Of a stretch of DNA of 64,000 nt, positions 27,961 through 36,075 are shown in pieces. The position numbers were made by a program, and so were the translations under genes. Numbering within the stretch: the first letter of the stretch is position 1; each line of letters starts with the position of its first letter. Below the pieces are notes generated by a model. It saw only the letters and a list, made by a program, of their open reading frames with translations. It was not told the origin of the DNA and did not search any database. The DNA is from JAADHX01 sp964569385 (GTDB taxonomy: Bacteria; Actinomycetota; Acidimicrobiia; Acidimicrobiales; Poriferisodalaceae): contig CAZMUM010000017.1 of assembly GCA_964569385.1 (NCBI GenBank), positions 29,272 to 93,271 on the forward strand, given 5' to 3'.

Positions 27961-28066
27961 CTGAATTCGAAAGACGTTTTGAACCCGTTGACGCGCTGTC
28001 GCTAACGTGTGGTCACGGCCGCTTCGAGAACGGGGCGGTAGTCAGTCGACGAGTAGGGGACACACA

Positions 28067-29281
28067 ATGTCAGATACCGCAACTGGGTCGGACCTACCGC
28101 CCGTAACCGATTGGCTTCACGACTGGGACTGGCTCGACGATCAGTGGGGCTCCAACGCGATCGACATTTGGAACAGCGTTCGCGAGCAGTGCCCCGTCGC
28201 CTCGACCGAGCGCTACGGACGGGCGTTCATGCCGGTCACTATGGAAGGCGTTTCCCAAGTCGCCAAAGACACCGAGCATTTCTCGTCGATTTGGGTCAGC
28301 GTGAGCCGTCCTGATGCCCCGCGGTCGCCGGCACCCCCGATTACTTCGGATCCACCCGATCACAAACCTCACCGACGGTTGCTGTTGCCGTCGTTCAATC
28401 CGAAGAGGATTAACGCCATCGAAGACACGATGCGCGACTACTGTCGCAGTTTGATCGCCAAGCTCGATGGGGTAGAAAGTGCTGACGCGGCCGAGCAATA
28501 CGCGCAACACATCCCGGTGTTCGGCATTTGTCATCTCACTGGGCTGCCAGAGTCCGATGCCGACTTGTTCCGCGACTGGATCTATCGGAACTTCCAGCTA
28601 GCACCACGCGACAACGCGGTTCGAGTCGAGCTCATGGGGGAGATGGGCGAGTACATCGGCGCGATTCTCAACGATCGCCGTGAGAACCCTCAAGACGACA
28701 TGCTGTCGATGATTGCCAACGCCGAGTTCGATGGCATCGCTGTCGACTGGGACCTAAAGATCGGGTACGTCAGGCTTCTGATCGTCGCGGGCATCGATAC
28801 GACCTGGAGCGCAATCGGTTCGGGGCTTTGGCACTTTGCTCAGAACAACGACGAGGTTTCCCGCTTGGTTGCGGTCGAAAACGACGACATGTTGTGGCAA
28901 ACAGGTACCGAGGAAGTCCTGCGCTACTACGCGCCGGTAACGATGGCCCGCAAGGTCATCAAAGACACCGTGGTCGCAGGTTGCCCAGTGCACGAGGGCG
29001 ATCAGGTGCTGGTCACGTTCCCGGCCGCCAACCACGATCCTGAGAGCTTCGAGAATGCCGAAGAGTTCCAACTGGACAGGGCCAAGAACCGACACGTTGC
29101 CTTTGGGCTCGGCGTGCACCGCTGTGTCGGTTCTAACCTGGCCAGGCTCGAGCTACTGGTGGGGCTCCAAGAGTGGCTGCGAGCGTTCCCCAACTATTCG
29201 TTGGACCCAACTCGGCAAACCACCTGGGCCAATGGTCAGGTCCGCGGCCCCCGCAAGATCCCGGTGCTACTCAACCGCTGA
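28067..29281 (+). CDS. Cytochrome P450
   Basis: Soluble bacterial-class P450, about 404 residues. The I-helix is IVAGIDTTWSAIG near residue 243, the K-helix ExxR is in TEEVLRYYAPVTMARKV near 285, and the heme loop is FGLGVHRCVGSNLAR near 348-362 with the thiolate Cys. ATG 28067 is chosen; the frame is open back to 28007. Its electron donor could be the 3Fe-4S ferredoxin far upstream in the window or another protein. The substrate is unknown. No obvious terminator follows. Confidence 0.95.
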   Translation: MSDTATGSDLPPVTDWLHDWDWLDDQWGSNAIDIWNSVREQCPVASTERYGRAFMPVTMEGVSQVAKDTEHFSSIWVSVSRPDAPRSPAPPITSDPPDHKPHRRLLLPSFNPKRINAIEDTMRDYCRSLIAKLDGVESADAAEQYAQHIPVFGICHLTGLPESDADLFRDWIYRNFQLAPRDNAVRVELMGEMGEYIGAILNDRRENPQDDMLSMIANAEFDGIAVDWDLKIGYVRLLIVAGIDTTWSAIGSGLWHFAQNNDEVSRLVAVENDDMLWQTGTEEVLRYYAPVTMARKVIKDTVVAGCPVHEGDQVLVTFPAANHDPESFENAEEFQLDRAKNRHVAFGLGVHRCVGSNLARLELLVGLQEWLRAFPNYSLDPTRQTTWANGQVRGPRKIPVLLNR

Positions 29282-29311
29282 CACATTTACAACTCGAACC
29301 TGGCACGCTGG

Positions 29312-29530
29312 TCACGAAGTCTGCAGCCTGCGGTGGAGGAGCGGCCGCACCTCTGCGATCCGCTCGTAGTGGGCGTCGACGTGCACAACCCCGATTTCAT
29401 GATGCAGCGCAATTGCTGCGATGAGTAGGTTGGGGATCACCGCCACATCTCGCCCGAACCTAGGACATCGAGATCGACAGCGTCGGCAAGCCTCGATAGG
29501 AAGAGCCGCTGATCTATTGCGTTGCGAGCC
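29312..29530 (-). pseudogene. Remnant of a PIN-domain (VapC-like) toxin
   Basis: Between the P450 and SDR genes, minus-strand frames encode the C-terminal part of a PIN toxin: ARNAIDQRLFLSRLADAVDL, then after a frame change VIPNLLIAAIALHHEIGVVH and DAHYERIAEVRPLL, ending at TGA 29314-29312. LLIAAIAxxH followed by VVHxDxHYxRIA is the usual VapC ending. The N-terminal half is missing, and no antitoxin is visible. Confidence 0.65.
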
Positions 29531-29545
29531 GATGCGGTAGAACGA

Positions 29546-30472
29546 TCAGCTGGTCGGGGCGAGTTCGATCTCAAGGCCGGTTTCGCGGGCGGAGACCTCC
29601 CAGAGTTGGGCAGCAGGTTTGTCGACTCCTGGCCGAAGCGTCGGGCGCCGAACCGCGGCGCCGAACGAGGTGAACCGGGGACCGTAGAGGCTGCCGCCAT
29701 TGACGTTCGGGTCGGTTGCTGCTCGCAGTGCGGGGAGTGCGCCCTTAGCCGGTTCCATGCCGGCCATAGCCGACTTCTGGGAGATCCAGCCGAGGAATCC
29801 GGCGCCGCCGTGGTCTTGTGTTGTGCTTTGCAGGTCGGAGTTGCTGAACCCGGGGTGGGCGACGAAACTCATCGCGTTGACACCGGCGGCCTCGAAGCGT
29901 TGTTGCAGCCCGAGGGCGAACACATAGTTCGCCAACTTCGATTGGTTGTAAGCCTTCCACGGCCCGTACTCGTCAATCAGGTGCGGATTGTCGAAGTTGA
30001 TCTTCCTTGCGGCTAGTCGGGCCATGCTCGACTGGGCGACAACTCGCGCCGCCGGCGCGTTGAGGAGGCTTGGAAGCAGCCGAGAGGTGAACGCCCAATG
30101 CCCGAGGTGGTTAACGCCGAACTGCATCTCGAAGCCGTCGGCGGTTTTACCTTCTGGTAGCGCCATCACCCCGGCGTTGTTGACGAGGATGTCGACGGCC
30201 CGATGGTTGGATGCGATGGACGTCGCTGCCTGTTCCACTGAGGCCAGCGAGCCGAGGTCGACTTCGGTGATCTCGAGCTGCGCGTCAGGGTGCGCTGTCA
30301 GGATCGCGCTGAGGGCGTGTTTTGCCTTATCCTGGTTGCGGGCGGCTATTACCACGTGTGCGCCCGCTCCGGCTAGCCCCTTGGCGATCTCGAGGCCGAG
30401 CCCGCCGTTGGCGCCGGTGACGATGGCCACCTTGCCGCTCTGATCGGGAATGGAGGATGTCGTGTACGCCAT
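29546..30472 (-). CDS. Short-chain dehydrogenase/reductase (SDR)
   Basis: About 308 residues. The cofactor motif is IVTGANGGLGLEIAKGLAGA near residue 16, then ILVNNAGVMALP (NNAG), the catalytic Ser in VVAQSSMAR and YNQSKLANYVFA (YxxxK-like, with YNQSK). The pattern fits the retinol-dehydrogenase/protochlorophyllide-like SDRs. ATG 30472 is preferred because the region up to 30595 is not SDR-like. Divergent from a decayed AraC regulator, a pairing often seen for SDR genes. Confidence 0.93.
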   Translation of the reverse strand: MAYTTSSIPDQSGKVAIVTGANGGLGLEIAKGLAGAGAHVVIAARNQDKAKHALSAILTAHPDAQLEITEVDLGSLASVEQAATSIASNHRAVDILVNNAGVMALPEGKTADGFEMQFGVNHLGHWAFTSRLLPSLLNAPAARVVAQSSMARLAARKINFDNPHLIDEYGPWKAYNQSKLANYVFALGLQQRFEAAGVNAMSFVAHPGFSNSDLQSTTQDHGGAGFLGWISQKSAMAGMEPAKGALPALRAATDPNVNGGSLYGPRFTSFGAAVRRPTLRPGVDKPAAQLWEVSARETGLEIELAPTS

Positions 30473-30710
30473 GTCCGCCTTCAGTCGGTGATTTGGGCGA
30501 GACCAGAGCGGCGGGATCGACGAACGGGCGCTTGTCTGTGCTGTCTCGCCCCTGCGCTCCTGGCACAGGTTAGGCGATGCATGTCCCCGCCTCACAGACC
30601 GATCACGCCAACTGGTTCGCGGATACGCCAGCTTGAGGCGTGGCGTGATTCGCTTCGGTAGTGGCGTGATCGGCCTATCTCCGCTTTCCTTTCAGGTCTA
30701 GGGTTATGTC

Positions 30711-31439
30711 GTGTCCGGCCGCGGTTTCAGTGTTGATGCCCGTCCCGCGCTTCTGCTTGTCGACGTCGGGGTCTCGCCGGGAAATGTGTTGCGGCGAGCC
30801 GGGCTGGCTGGTGATCTGTTCTCCCGGTCCGCATCGTCGAAGCCATGTCTGCTGAAGTGTTCGACGTCGCCATTTTCGCCGCGCTGTGCGGTCGCGATCT
30901 CAATGCAGCAGCTCTGCGTGTGCAGAAGTTCAAGCCGCTCATCGCCCCGTTGCGCCTCGAGATCTCGATCACCAAACGGGCCACCACTATCCGCCCAGAC
31001 TGGAGCGCTGCTGGCCCGCCGCCGGCAGGGCTCGAACTCGTTGAGCTGCTGTTCTGGGTAAGACTGGTTCGCCTTGCCACCCGCAACCATGTGGTTCCCA
31101 TATCGGTCGTTGGCCCCGAGTCCGAGGCCAACGCTGTGTGCTCGGAGTATCTCGGCGTTTCTTACAGCACCGGCTCCGACCGGGATCGACGCGGTAGCGG
31201 CGAGGCTGGCCGTGAGCACGCGAACGCTTCAGCGGCAACTTCATCGAGAAGGCACAAGCTTTCAGTCGGTTCTGGCTTCGACCAGGGAGCGTCTCGCCCG
31301 TCACTATCTCGCAACCGACGACATCCCGGTCGAGCAGATCTCGTACCTGCTGGGTTACGAAGAGCCAACGCCGTTCGGACGAGCCTTTGCCGGCGGGACC
31401 GGAACGAGCCCCCATCGACTCCGAACCGGCCTACCTTGA
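30711..31439 (+). pseudogene. Decayed AraC-family regulator
   Basis: Three frames together spell an AraC regulator of the Arabinose_bd type. First is DVGVSPGNVLRRAGLAGDLF (from 30711). Second, in another frame, are NAAALRVQKFKPLIAPLRLE and ELLFWVRLVRLATRNHVVPI (30845 onward). Third is the DNA-binding end with VSTRTLQRQLHREGTSFQSV and ISYLLGYEEPTPFGRAF (to 31439). At least two frame changes and a missing stretch of about 50-60 residues make it non-functional. It probably once controlled the divergent SDR. Confidence 0.8.
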
Positions 31440-31549
31440 CCGAACCAGAGCCCACCGAAACAGCAGCGGGCCTTTGGCAACCCCCAGCAAGAGGTCTCTC
31501 CGGCTAGGAGCGCTGAGCTGCGCGGCGACGAACGGGATATGGTTCTCGA

Positions 31550-32593
31550 ATGGCCATTCTCCTGGCGATCCTTGCTGGTGGCCTTCTGGGCTATGTCTTG
31601 GAACGCGGCGATCTCTGTTTCCATTCAACCTGGCGGGGCCTGCTTAGGAAGCCACGCCAGGTCGACCTCTTGCGCGCCTACTTGCTGCTGCTCCTAATTT
31701 CGGTACCCGCGGTGCAACTCCTGAAGGCATTGGGCTGGATCGATCCGTGGATTCCGCCGTTCGTCTGGCGAGCGAACCTCGCGGGCGGACTCGTTTTTGG
31801 CGTCGGCATGGTTGTCGCGTCCACTTGTGTAACCGGCATGTTCTACAAATTCGGCCATGGCATGCTAGGCACAGCGGTCGCAATTGCTGGCTGGGCGATC
31901 GGCGACATCGTGACCTACAACGGCCCGCTCAGCTTCCTCAGAGATGAACTGAACGCAGGTCCGGTAACAGTCAGCGGTGAAACAGCGACACTAGGAAATG
32001 CCTTGGGTCCATTCGGACCCATTTTGCTGATAGCCGTCGGAATTGTCGTAGCGGCCTACCTGTATGGCAACCGCGCCTCGCCCGGAGCGCGGGCCAGGGG
32101 CAAACTGTGGGGCTGGCTGCCACTGGGTTTGGCCATGGCTGCAGTTACGTCGATTGCCTGGCTGCTCGTAAACGTTGAGGGCTCAGATTACAGCTTCGGC
32201 ACTTCGGGAGTGCCGACCACAGTCTGGGATGCCTTGAGCGGAAGTCGCGAAGCTGGAGCGTCGATTTGGATCCCGTTGGCCCTGGTCAGCATTGTTCCTG
32301 GCGCCTTCGTCGCCGCGAAACTCTCAGGCACACTCTGGATCCGCGGCGAAGACACCCGCCGATACCTCCAACTAGGGTCAGGTGGCCTATTGATGGGAGC
32401 GGGAGCCGCTGTCGCGGGCGGCTGCAACCTCGGCCATTCCATTGTTGGTGTCCCCCTGCTTTCGCTTGGCAGCATCACCACCACGATCGCCATGATCGCC
32501 GGCGTCTTCGGGGCCCACTACGCGGCAAAGTTCATGGGGTCTGCAGCGGCAAAACCAGACCAGAGTCGGCAACCGTCCCCCCAGCCGACCTGA
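31550..32593 (+). CDS. YeeE/YedE family sulfur-compound transporter
   Basis: A 347-residue membrane protein of PF04143. About nine hydrophobic segments; VASTCVTGMFYKFGHGMLG near 85-103 and AVAGGCNLGHSIVGVPLLS near 290 are the two conserved Cys-containing repeats that guide thiosulfate or other sulfur anions in family members. The C-terminal 62 bp overlap the end of the convergent glycohydrolase-like gene. No TusA partner is next to it. Confidence 0.9.
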   Translation: MAILLAILAGGLLGYVLERGDLCFHSTWRGLLRKPRQVDLLRAYLLLLLISVPAVQLLKALGWIDPWIPPFVWRANLAGGLVFGVGMVVASTCVTGMFYKFGHGMLGTAVAIAGWAIGDIVTYNGPLSFLRDELNAGPVTVSGETATLGNALGPFGPILLIAVGIVVAAYLYGNRASPGARARGKLWGWLPLGLAMAAVTSIAWLLVNVEGSDYSFGTSGVPTTVWDALSGSREAGASIWIPLALVSIVPGAFVAAKLSGTLWIRGEDTRRYLQLGSGGLLMGAGAAVAGGCNLGHSIVGVPLLSLGSITTTIAMIAGVFGAHYAAKFMGSAAAKPDQSRQPSPQPT

Positions 32594-33656
32594 TCACAAG
32601 TTCTCCGAGCTTGCGGGTGCGGTCCGCGATGTTTGCCACCGAGTCGAATTCAGGCAAATCGCCGCCGATTAGGTCTTGGTTGAAGTAGACGTCGGTGGAG
32701 TTCTTCACCGACTCCGGGAGCCCTTCAAAGCCGACAATTATGCCAATCAGCCCAGCCGCGGTGGTCATGTTGTTATCGGCGTCCCAGCCGGCCAGCCCCG
32801 CAATGTTGAGCGTTGCGATGAGGTCAGACTCGCCATATAGCAGGGCCATGACCGTAACTGCGAAGTTGACGCGGCTCGCCCACCATTCTGGGTCGGTGTC
32901 GTAGGCGTCCCTGATCAGGTTTCGAGTGATGCGCCAATCGGCTCGATTCTCCTGGTGCCAACGCCTCACATTCTCAACAATCTCCGAGACCTCAGAATCA
33001 ACCGGTTCGGCCCTCACAGCACGATCCAGAAGCCATTCGATGTTGGATTGCACGAAGGCCTCGGAGTACAGATGGGCGTAGAAAGCGCTGACCTCTACAG
33101 CAAGTCCGCTGTTGGTGATCCGTGCGAAGTAGGTGGCTCGTCGCCTTGCCTCGCCCCAAAGGCCCGGTGCGATCATGCCGAACAGCTCCGTCTGAAGCTG
33201 CGCATCGATCGACCAAACTCCTTCGGGATTCAGTTCAGCGGCGCCCGTCTCAGGCGGCAGTACCCCGGCGCTCATGAGTTCTCGGGCCCGCGCCGTTGAC
33301 ACCCAGATGTCGTTGTTCAGATTATCTACCCACTCGTCGCGTATTTGCTCATATGTGGGATCGATTCCGAACCGTTCCATGATGTGGAGATTCAGCCATT
33401 CAACATGGGTGTCGTCATCAGTTGACCATTGCTCGGGGAACAGCAATTCGATTTCGGTCCCCGGTCCTGGTTCGTCCAACCACAGACCTTGCAGAGCGAT
33501 GCCCGATTCATTGGCCAGCATCGTTGCCTGCCATGCGCCGTGCAACTTGTCTGCATAGACCTCTGGTGAGAGGGTGCGTGTCGAATCCCGATCAGCACTG
33601 CCACACCCGCCCGCTACAAGGGCCAAGACGACGAGGATTGCGGTAAACCACCTCAC
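32532..33656 (-). CDS. ADP-ribosylglycohydrolase-like lipoprotein
   Basis: About 374 residues starting with a lipoprotein signal (LVVLALVAGGCGS, lipobox AGGC). After it come KLHGAWQATMLANESGIALQ, STDDDTHVEWLNLHIM and GWDADNNMTTAAGLIGIIVG, corresponding to the Gly-rich start, the TDDT metal motif and the DxDT-like metal motif of the ADP-ribosylglycohydrolase family (PF03747). The second metal motif reads DADNN, missing the usual Thr. Placement outside the cytoplasm is unusual for this family, so the substrate may be an extracellular N- or O-glycoside rather than ADP-ribosyl-protein. Confidence 0.8.
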   Translation of the reverse strand: MRWFTAILVVLALVAGGCGSADRDSTRTLSPEVYADKLHGAWQATMLANESGIALQGLWLDEPGPGTEIELLFPEQWSTDDDTHVEWLNLHIMERFGIDPTYEQIRDEWVDNLNNDIWVSTARARELMSAGVLPPETGAAELNPEGVWSIDAQLQTELFGMIAPGLWGEARRRATYFARITNSGLAVEVSAFYAHLYSEAFVQSNIEWLLDRAVRAEPVDSEVSEIVENVRRWHQENRADWRITRNLIRDAYDTDPEWWASRVNFAVTVMALLYGESDLIATLNIAGLAGWDADNNMTTAAGLIGIIVGFEGLPESVKNSTDVYFNQDLIGGDLPEFDSVANIADRTRKLGELVIRSAGGTVADSGLVLPLQTP

Positions 33657-33734
33657 CCCGAAACCACAGTCATTACGGCGAACAATACCGTCTGGCGGAT
33701 TCGACTACTCCGCCGGTGCGGCTGATGTCAATGG

Positions 33735-34739
33735 TCACCCGATCTTCCCGAAGGCCTTGATCGTGAGGTCGATGTCGGCACGGGAAACGCCGAGGTGGGT
33801 GACGAGCCGCATTTTCTCGTCGACGGTGGCGTTGATGCCGTGGTTGGTGAGACACTCGCTGAGATTGGCGAGAAGGCTCGGGTCGACATCAAGGAAGACC
33901 ATGTTGGTGTCCTGTGCTGTGACGGTAACCGCGTCGTTGTCCTGCAACCCGGCGGCAAGGATTGCGGCGTTTTCATGATCTGTAGCGAGGCGTTCAAGAT
34001 GATGATCGATTGCGTACAGGCCAGCGGCAGCGAGCATCCCGGTCTGGCGGAGGCCACCGCCCAACATCTTTCGCCATCGTCGTGCTTCTTCAACTAGTTC
34101 TGTCGAACCAGCCAGGACAGCCCCAGCCGGTGCTCCGAGGCCTTTGGAGAGACAGACCGTTACTGAGTTGAACCCGTGCGCAATCTCACTCGGTGAAACC
34201 CTAGAAGCCACCGCTGCGTTCCAGAGTCTCGCTCCGTCGAGGTGGACGTTCAGCCCTCGCTGTGCAGCCAGCGTCTGAATAGCGTCGACATAACTAGGTT
34301 GCAACACCCGACCGTCGGTTGTGTTTTCGAGACAGAGCAACTTTGACACGGCAAAGTGATAGTTGTGGGAATCGGTGATGATGCGTTGGTCGACATCATC
34401 GAGCTTCATTGTTTCGTCGGCCTGCATGGGAACCGGCTGAGCGACGATGCCACCCAGCACCGAGGTGCCACCCGCCTCGAAGCGCTGATTGTGGCTCCCC
34501 TGGGCCAATACGTACTGATCGCCGCGCTGGCATTGAGCAAGAACTGCGCACAGGTTGGACTGCGTTGCGCTAGTTACGAAGACCGAGGCTTCTTTCCCCA
34601 AGAGCTCAGCGACTGACTCCTCAAGCCGGTTCGCCGTGGGGTCATCGCGGTATGCGTCGTCGCCGAGCGGCGCCGCGCTCATAGCGCGTTTCATGGAATC
34701 TGTTGGTTGGGAAACGGTGTCGCTTCGAAGGTCGATCAT
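33735..34739 (-). CDS. Threonine aldolase / beta-eliminating lyase
   Basis: About 334 residues, PLP fold-type I. MIDLRSDTVSQPTDSMKRAM at the start is diagnostic for low-specificity threonine aldolases; LHLDGARLWNAA-type and SVTVCLSKGLGAPAGAVLAG (PLP Lys in CLSKGLG) follow. It cleaves L-threonine/allo-threonine to glycine and acetaldehyde, or a related beta-hydroxy amino acid. ATG 34739 is chosen because the family motif starts there. It is divergent from an Lrp/AsnC regulator, with a 27-bp palindrome in between, so it is probably regulated by it. Confidence 0.92.
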   Translation of the reverse strand: MIDLRSDTVSQPTDSMKRAMSAAPLGDDAYRDDPTANRLEESVAELLGKEASVFVTSATQSNLCAVLAQCQRGDQYVLAQGSHNQRFEAGGTSVLGGIVAQPVPMQADETMKLDDVDQRIITDSHNYHFAVSKLLCLENTTDGRVLQPSYVDAIQTLAAQRGLNVHLDGARLWNAAVASRVSPSEIAHGFNSVTVCLSKGLGAPAGAVLAGSTELVEEARRWRKMLGGGLRQTGMLAAAGLYAIDHHLERLATDHENAAILAAGLQDNDAVTVTAQDTNMVFLDVDPSLLANLSECLTNHGINATVDEKMRLVTHLGVSRADIDLTIKAFGKIG

Positions 34740-34788
34740 GTTGGTCAACGTACCGCCGCCCGCCAACACGGCGATTGCATTCTTTGCG

Positions 34789-34815
34789 TTAGCACGCAAG
34801 AATCTTGCGTGCTAA
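34789..34815. promoter_or_regulatory. 27-bp palindromic operator candidate between threonine aldolase and AsnC-type genes
   Basis: TTAGCACGCAAGA (34789-34801), one central A, TCTTGCGTGCTAA (34803-34815): perfect 13-bp arms. It lies 3 nt before the preferred GTG of the regulator and 50 bp before the aldolase start, placed to control both divergent promoters. Lrp/AsnC proteins bind such dyads; that this one does is inference. Confidence 0.7.
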
Positions 34816-34817
34816 CT

Positions 34818-35273
34818 GTGCGGTTAGACGAGATTGACAAGCATCTATTGAGGCTCGTCCAAACGGACGCATCGCAACCGCTACACACGCTTGGCAAACA
34901 GGTCGGCCTGTCAGGTCCAGCGGTGCAGAGAAGGCTCGCCAAGTTGCGACGCTTAAACGTCATCTCGGGCATGGTCGCCGTGGTCGACCCAACCGCGATC
35001 GGACTCGGCCTGACCATCATTGTTCACCTGTCGTGCGAACGCGACAGCCTCGAAGCAACAGAACGCCTCGAGAACTCCCTGACCGAACTAGAAGAAGCCA
35101 AACACGTCTACCGAGTCACCGGCGACACAGACTTCGTCGTGATCCTCACGCTTCCCAATATGGAGCGCTACGACCAGATCTCCCACGAGATCTTCTCCGA
35201 CGCGAATATTCGCAGCTACCAGACCCATGTCGTGCTCACAACCCTGCAAGACACACACCAGCTACCGATCTAG
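34818..35273 (+). CDS. Lrp/AsnC family transcriptional regulator
   Basis: About 151 residues. The N-terminal helix-turn-helix covers LDEIDKHLLRLVQTDASQPL and LGKQVGLSGPAVQRRLAKLR; the RAM ligand-sensing domain follows (VYRVTGDTDFVVILTLPNM, SYQTHVVLTTL). I chose GTG 34818 because the product then begins VRLDEIDKHLL as in relatives, and GTG 34809 lies inside the palindrome. It is expected to sense an amino acid and control the divergent threonine aldolase. Confidence 0.92.
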   Translation: MRLDEIDKHLLRLVQTDASQPLHTLGKQVGLSGPAVQRRLAKLRRLNVISGMVAVVDPTAIGLGLTIIVHLSCERDSLEATERLENSLTELEEAKHVYRVTGDTDFVVILTLPNMERYDQISHEIFSDANIRSYQTHVVLTTLQDTHQLPI

Positions 35274-35489
35274 GGCCCGAAGCGGACGAAGCGATCAAAG
35301 ATCTCGTCGACAACGACATCGACATGTCGTGAGCCATTGTCGGCCCTGGCGTTGGGCATCTCATCGAGGAACACCGCTGTCGAGAACTCGGTGAATCGCC
35401 CGGCAACGAAGCCCCGCACGACCACCCAACTGGAACCTACGACTCCCCACCCTCGAGTCTGATTGAGATCGGAAGCGCCAATTTACGGG

Positions 35490-35720
35490 AGGGCTGCGGG
35501 TACCGGTGGTGTCCGGCCGTCTGGACAGGCGGCTAAACGCTCGCCTCGCACAACTGAGAAGTGCCTCTCCATCCGGAGGCTGAGAGTCTCGAGCCCTTGA
35601 AGGAGTACGAAGGCGTTGAACGGCGACAGCGCGGAATCCAGGTCGCGTAGCAGCTGAAGTGTCGTAGATGATGAGTGGAACGTCGTTGGCATGGGCCAGG
35701 TCATCGACAGGTCCTAGCCA
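35490..35720 (-). pseudogene. Remnant of O-acetylhomoserine sulfhydrylase (MetY-like)
   Basis: On the minus strand, LAHANDVPLIIYDTSA (near 35710-35655) resembles the ADIAHxHGVPLxVDNT element of MetY, and immediately after, in another frame, QLLRDLDSALSPFNAFVLLQ and GLETLSLRMERH follow, the conserved late element. About 200 residues between these two elements, including the PLP lysine region, are absent. The rest of 35274-36075 holds no gene I recognise; a minus-strand frame near 35270-35430 (AGRFTEFSTAVFLDEMP) is unassigned. Confidence 0.75.
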
Positions 35721-36075
35721 GCGGGACTCTTTCGCCGAAGCGCCAATCGACCTCCCGACTGTTTTGGTCTGGCGCGGTGTCTTCAGGGGCTCAGTGTCTT
35801 CAAGGGCTCCGAAGCATCGCAATCAGCGGTGATCTACTTCGCTCCGAGCCGCTGAGCCAACTACTGCGCGCTCAACAGGTGCGGCGCGACGATCCCGTTC
35901 GCTCTGTTAGCTCCCCAACCGACGCTACGTTCGCTTGACCCACAACATCAACAGCCGAGTTCGTTTCTCCAGACGACCGGGCGTTTGCGGCTCAGGATGC
36001 CCGGATGTGGTCTGATGCCCGAACAAATTCGCGTGACACGAGTTGGATCCGTGGATTGCCCGCCAGGATGAATCG

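Noticed and set aside
30845..31507. A 220-residue intact protein
   Set aside because: Only its first part is AraC-like; after about 31180 the frame is arginine/serine-rich noise, and the HTH continues in another frame.
34707..34817. Long N-terminal extension of the AsnC-type regulator
   Set aside because: It would cover the divergent aldolase start and the palindrome; Lrp proteins begin at the LDxIDxxLL motif.
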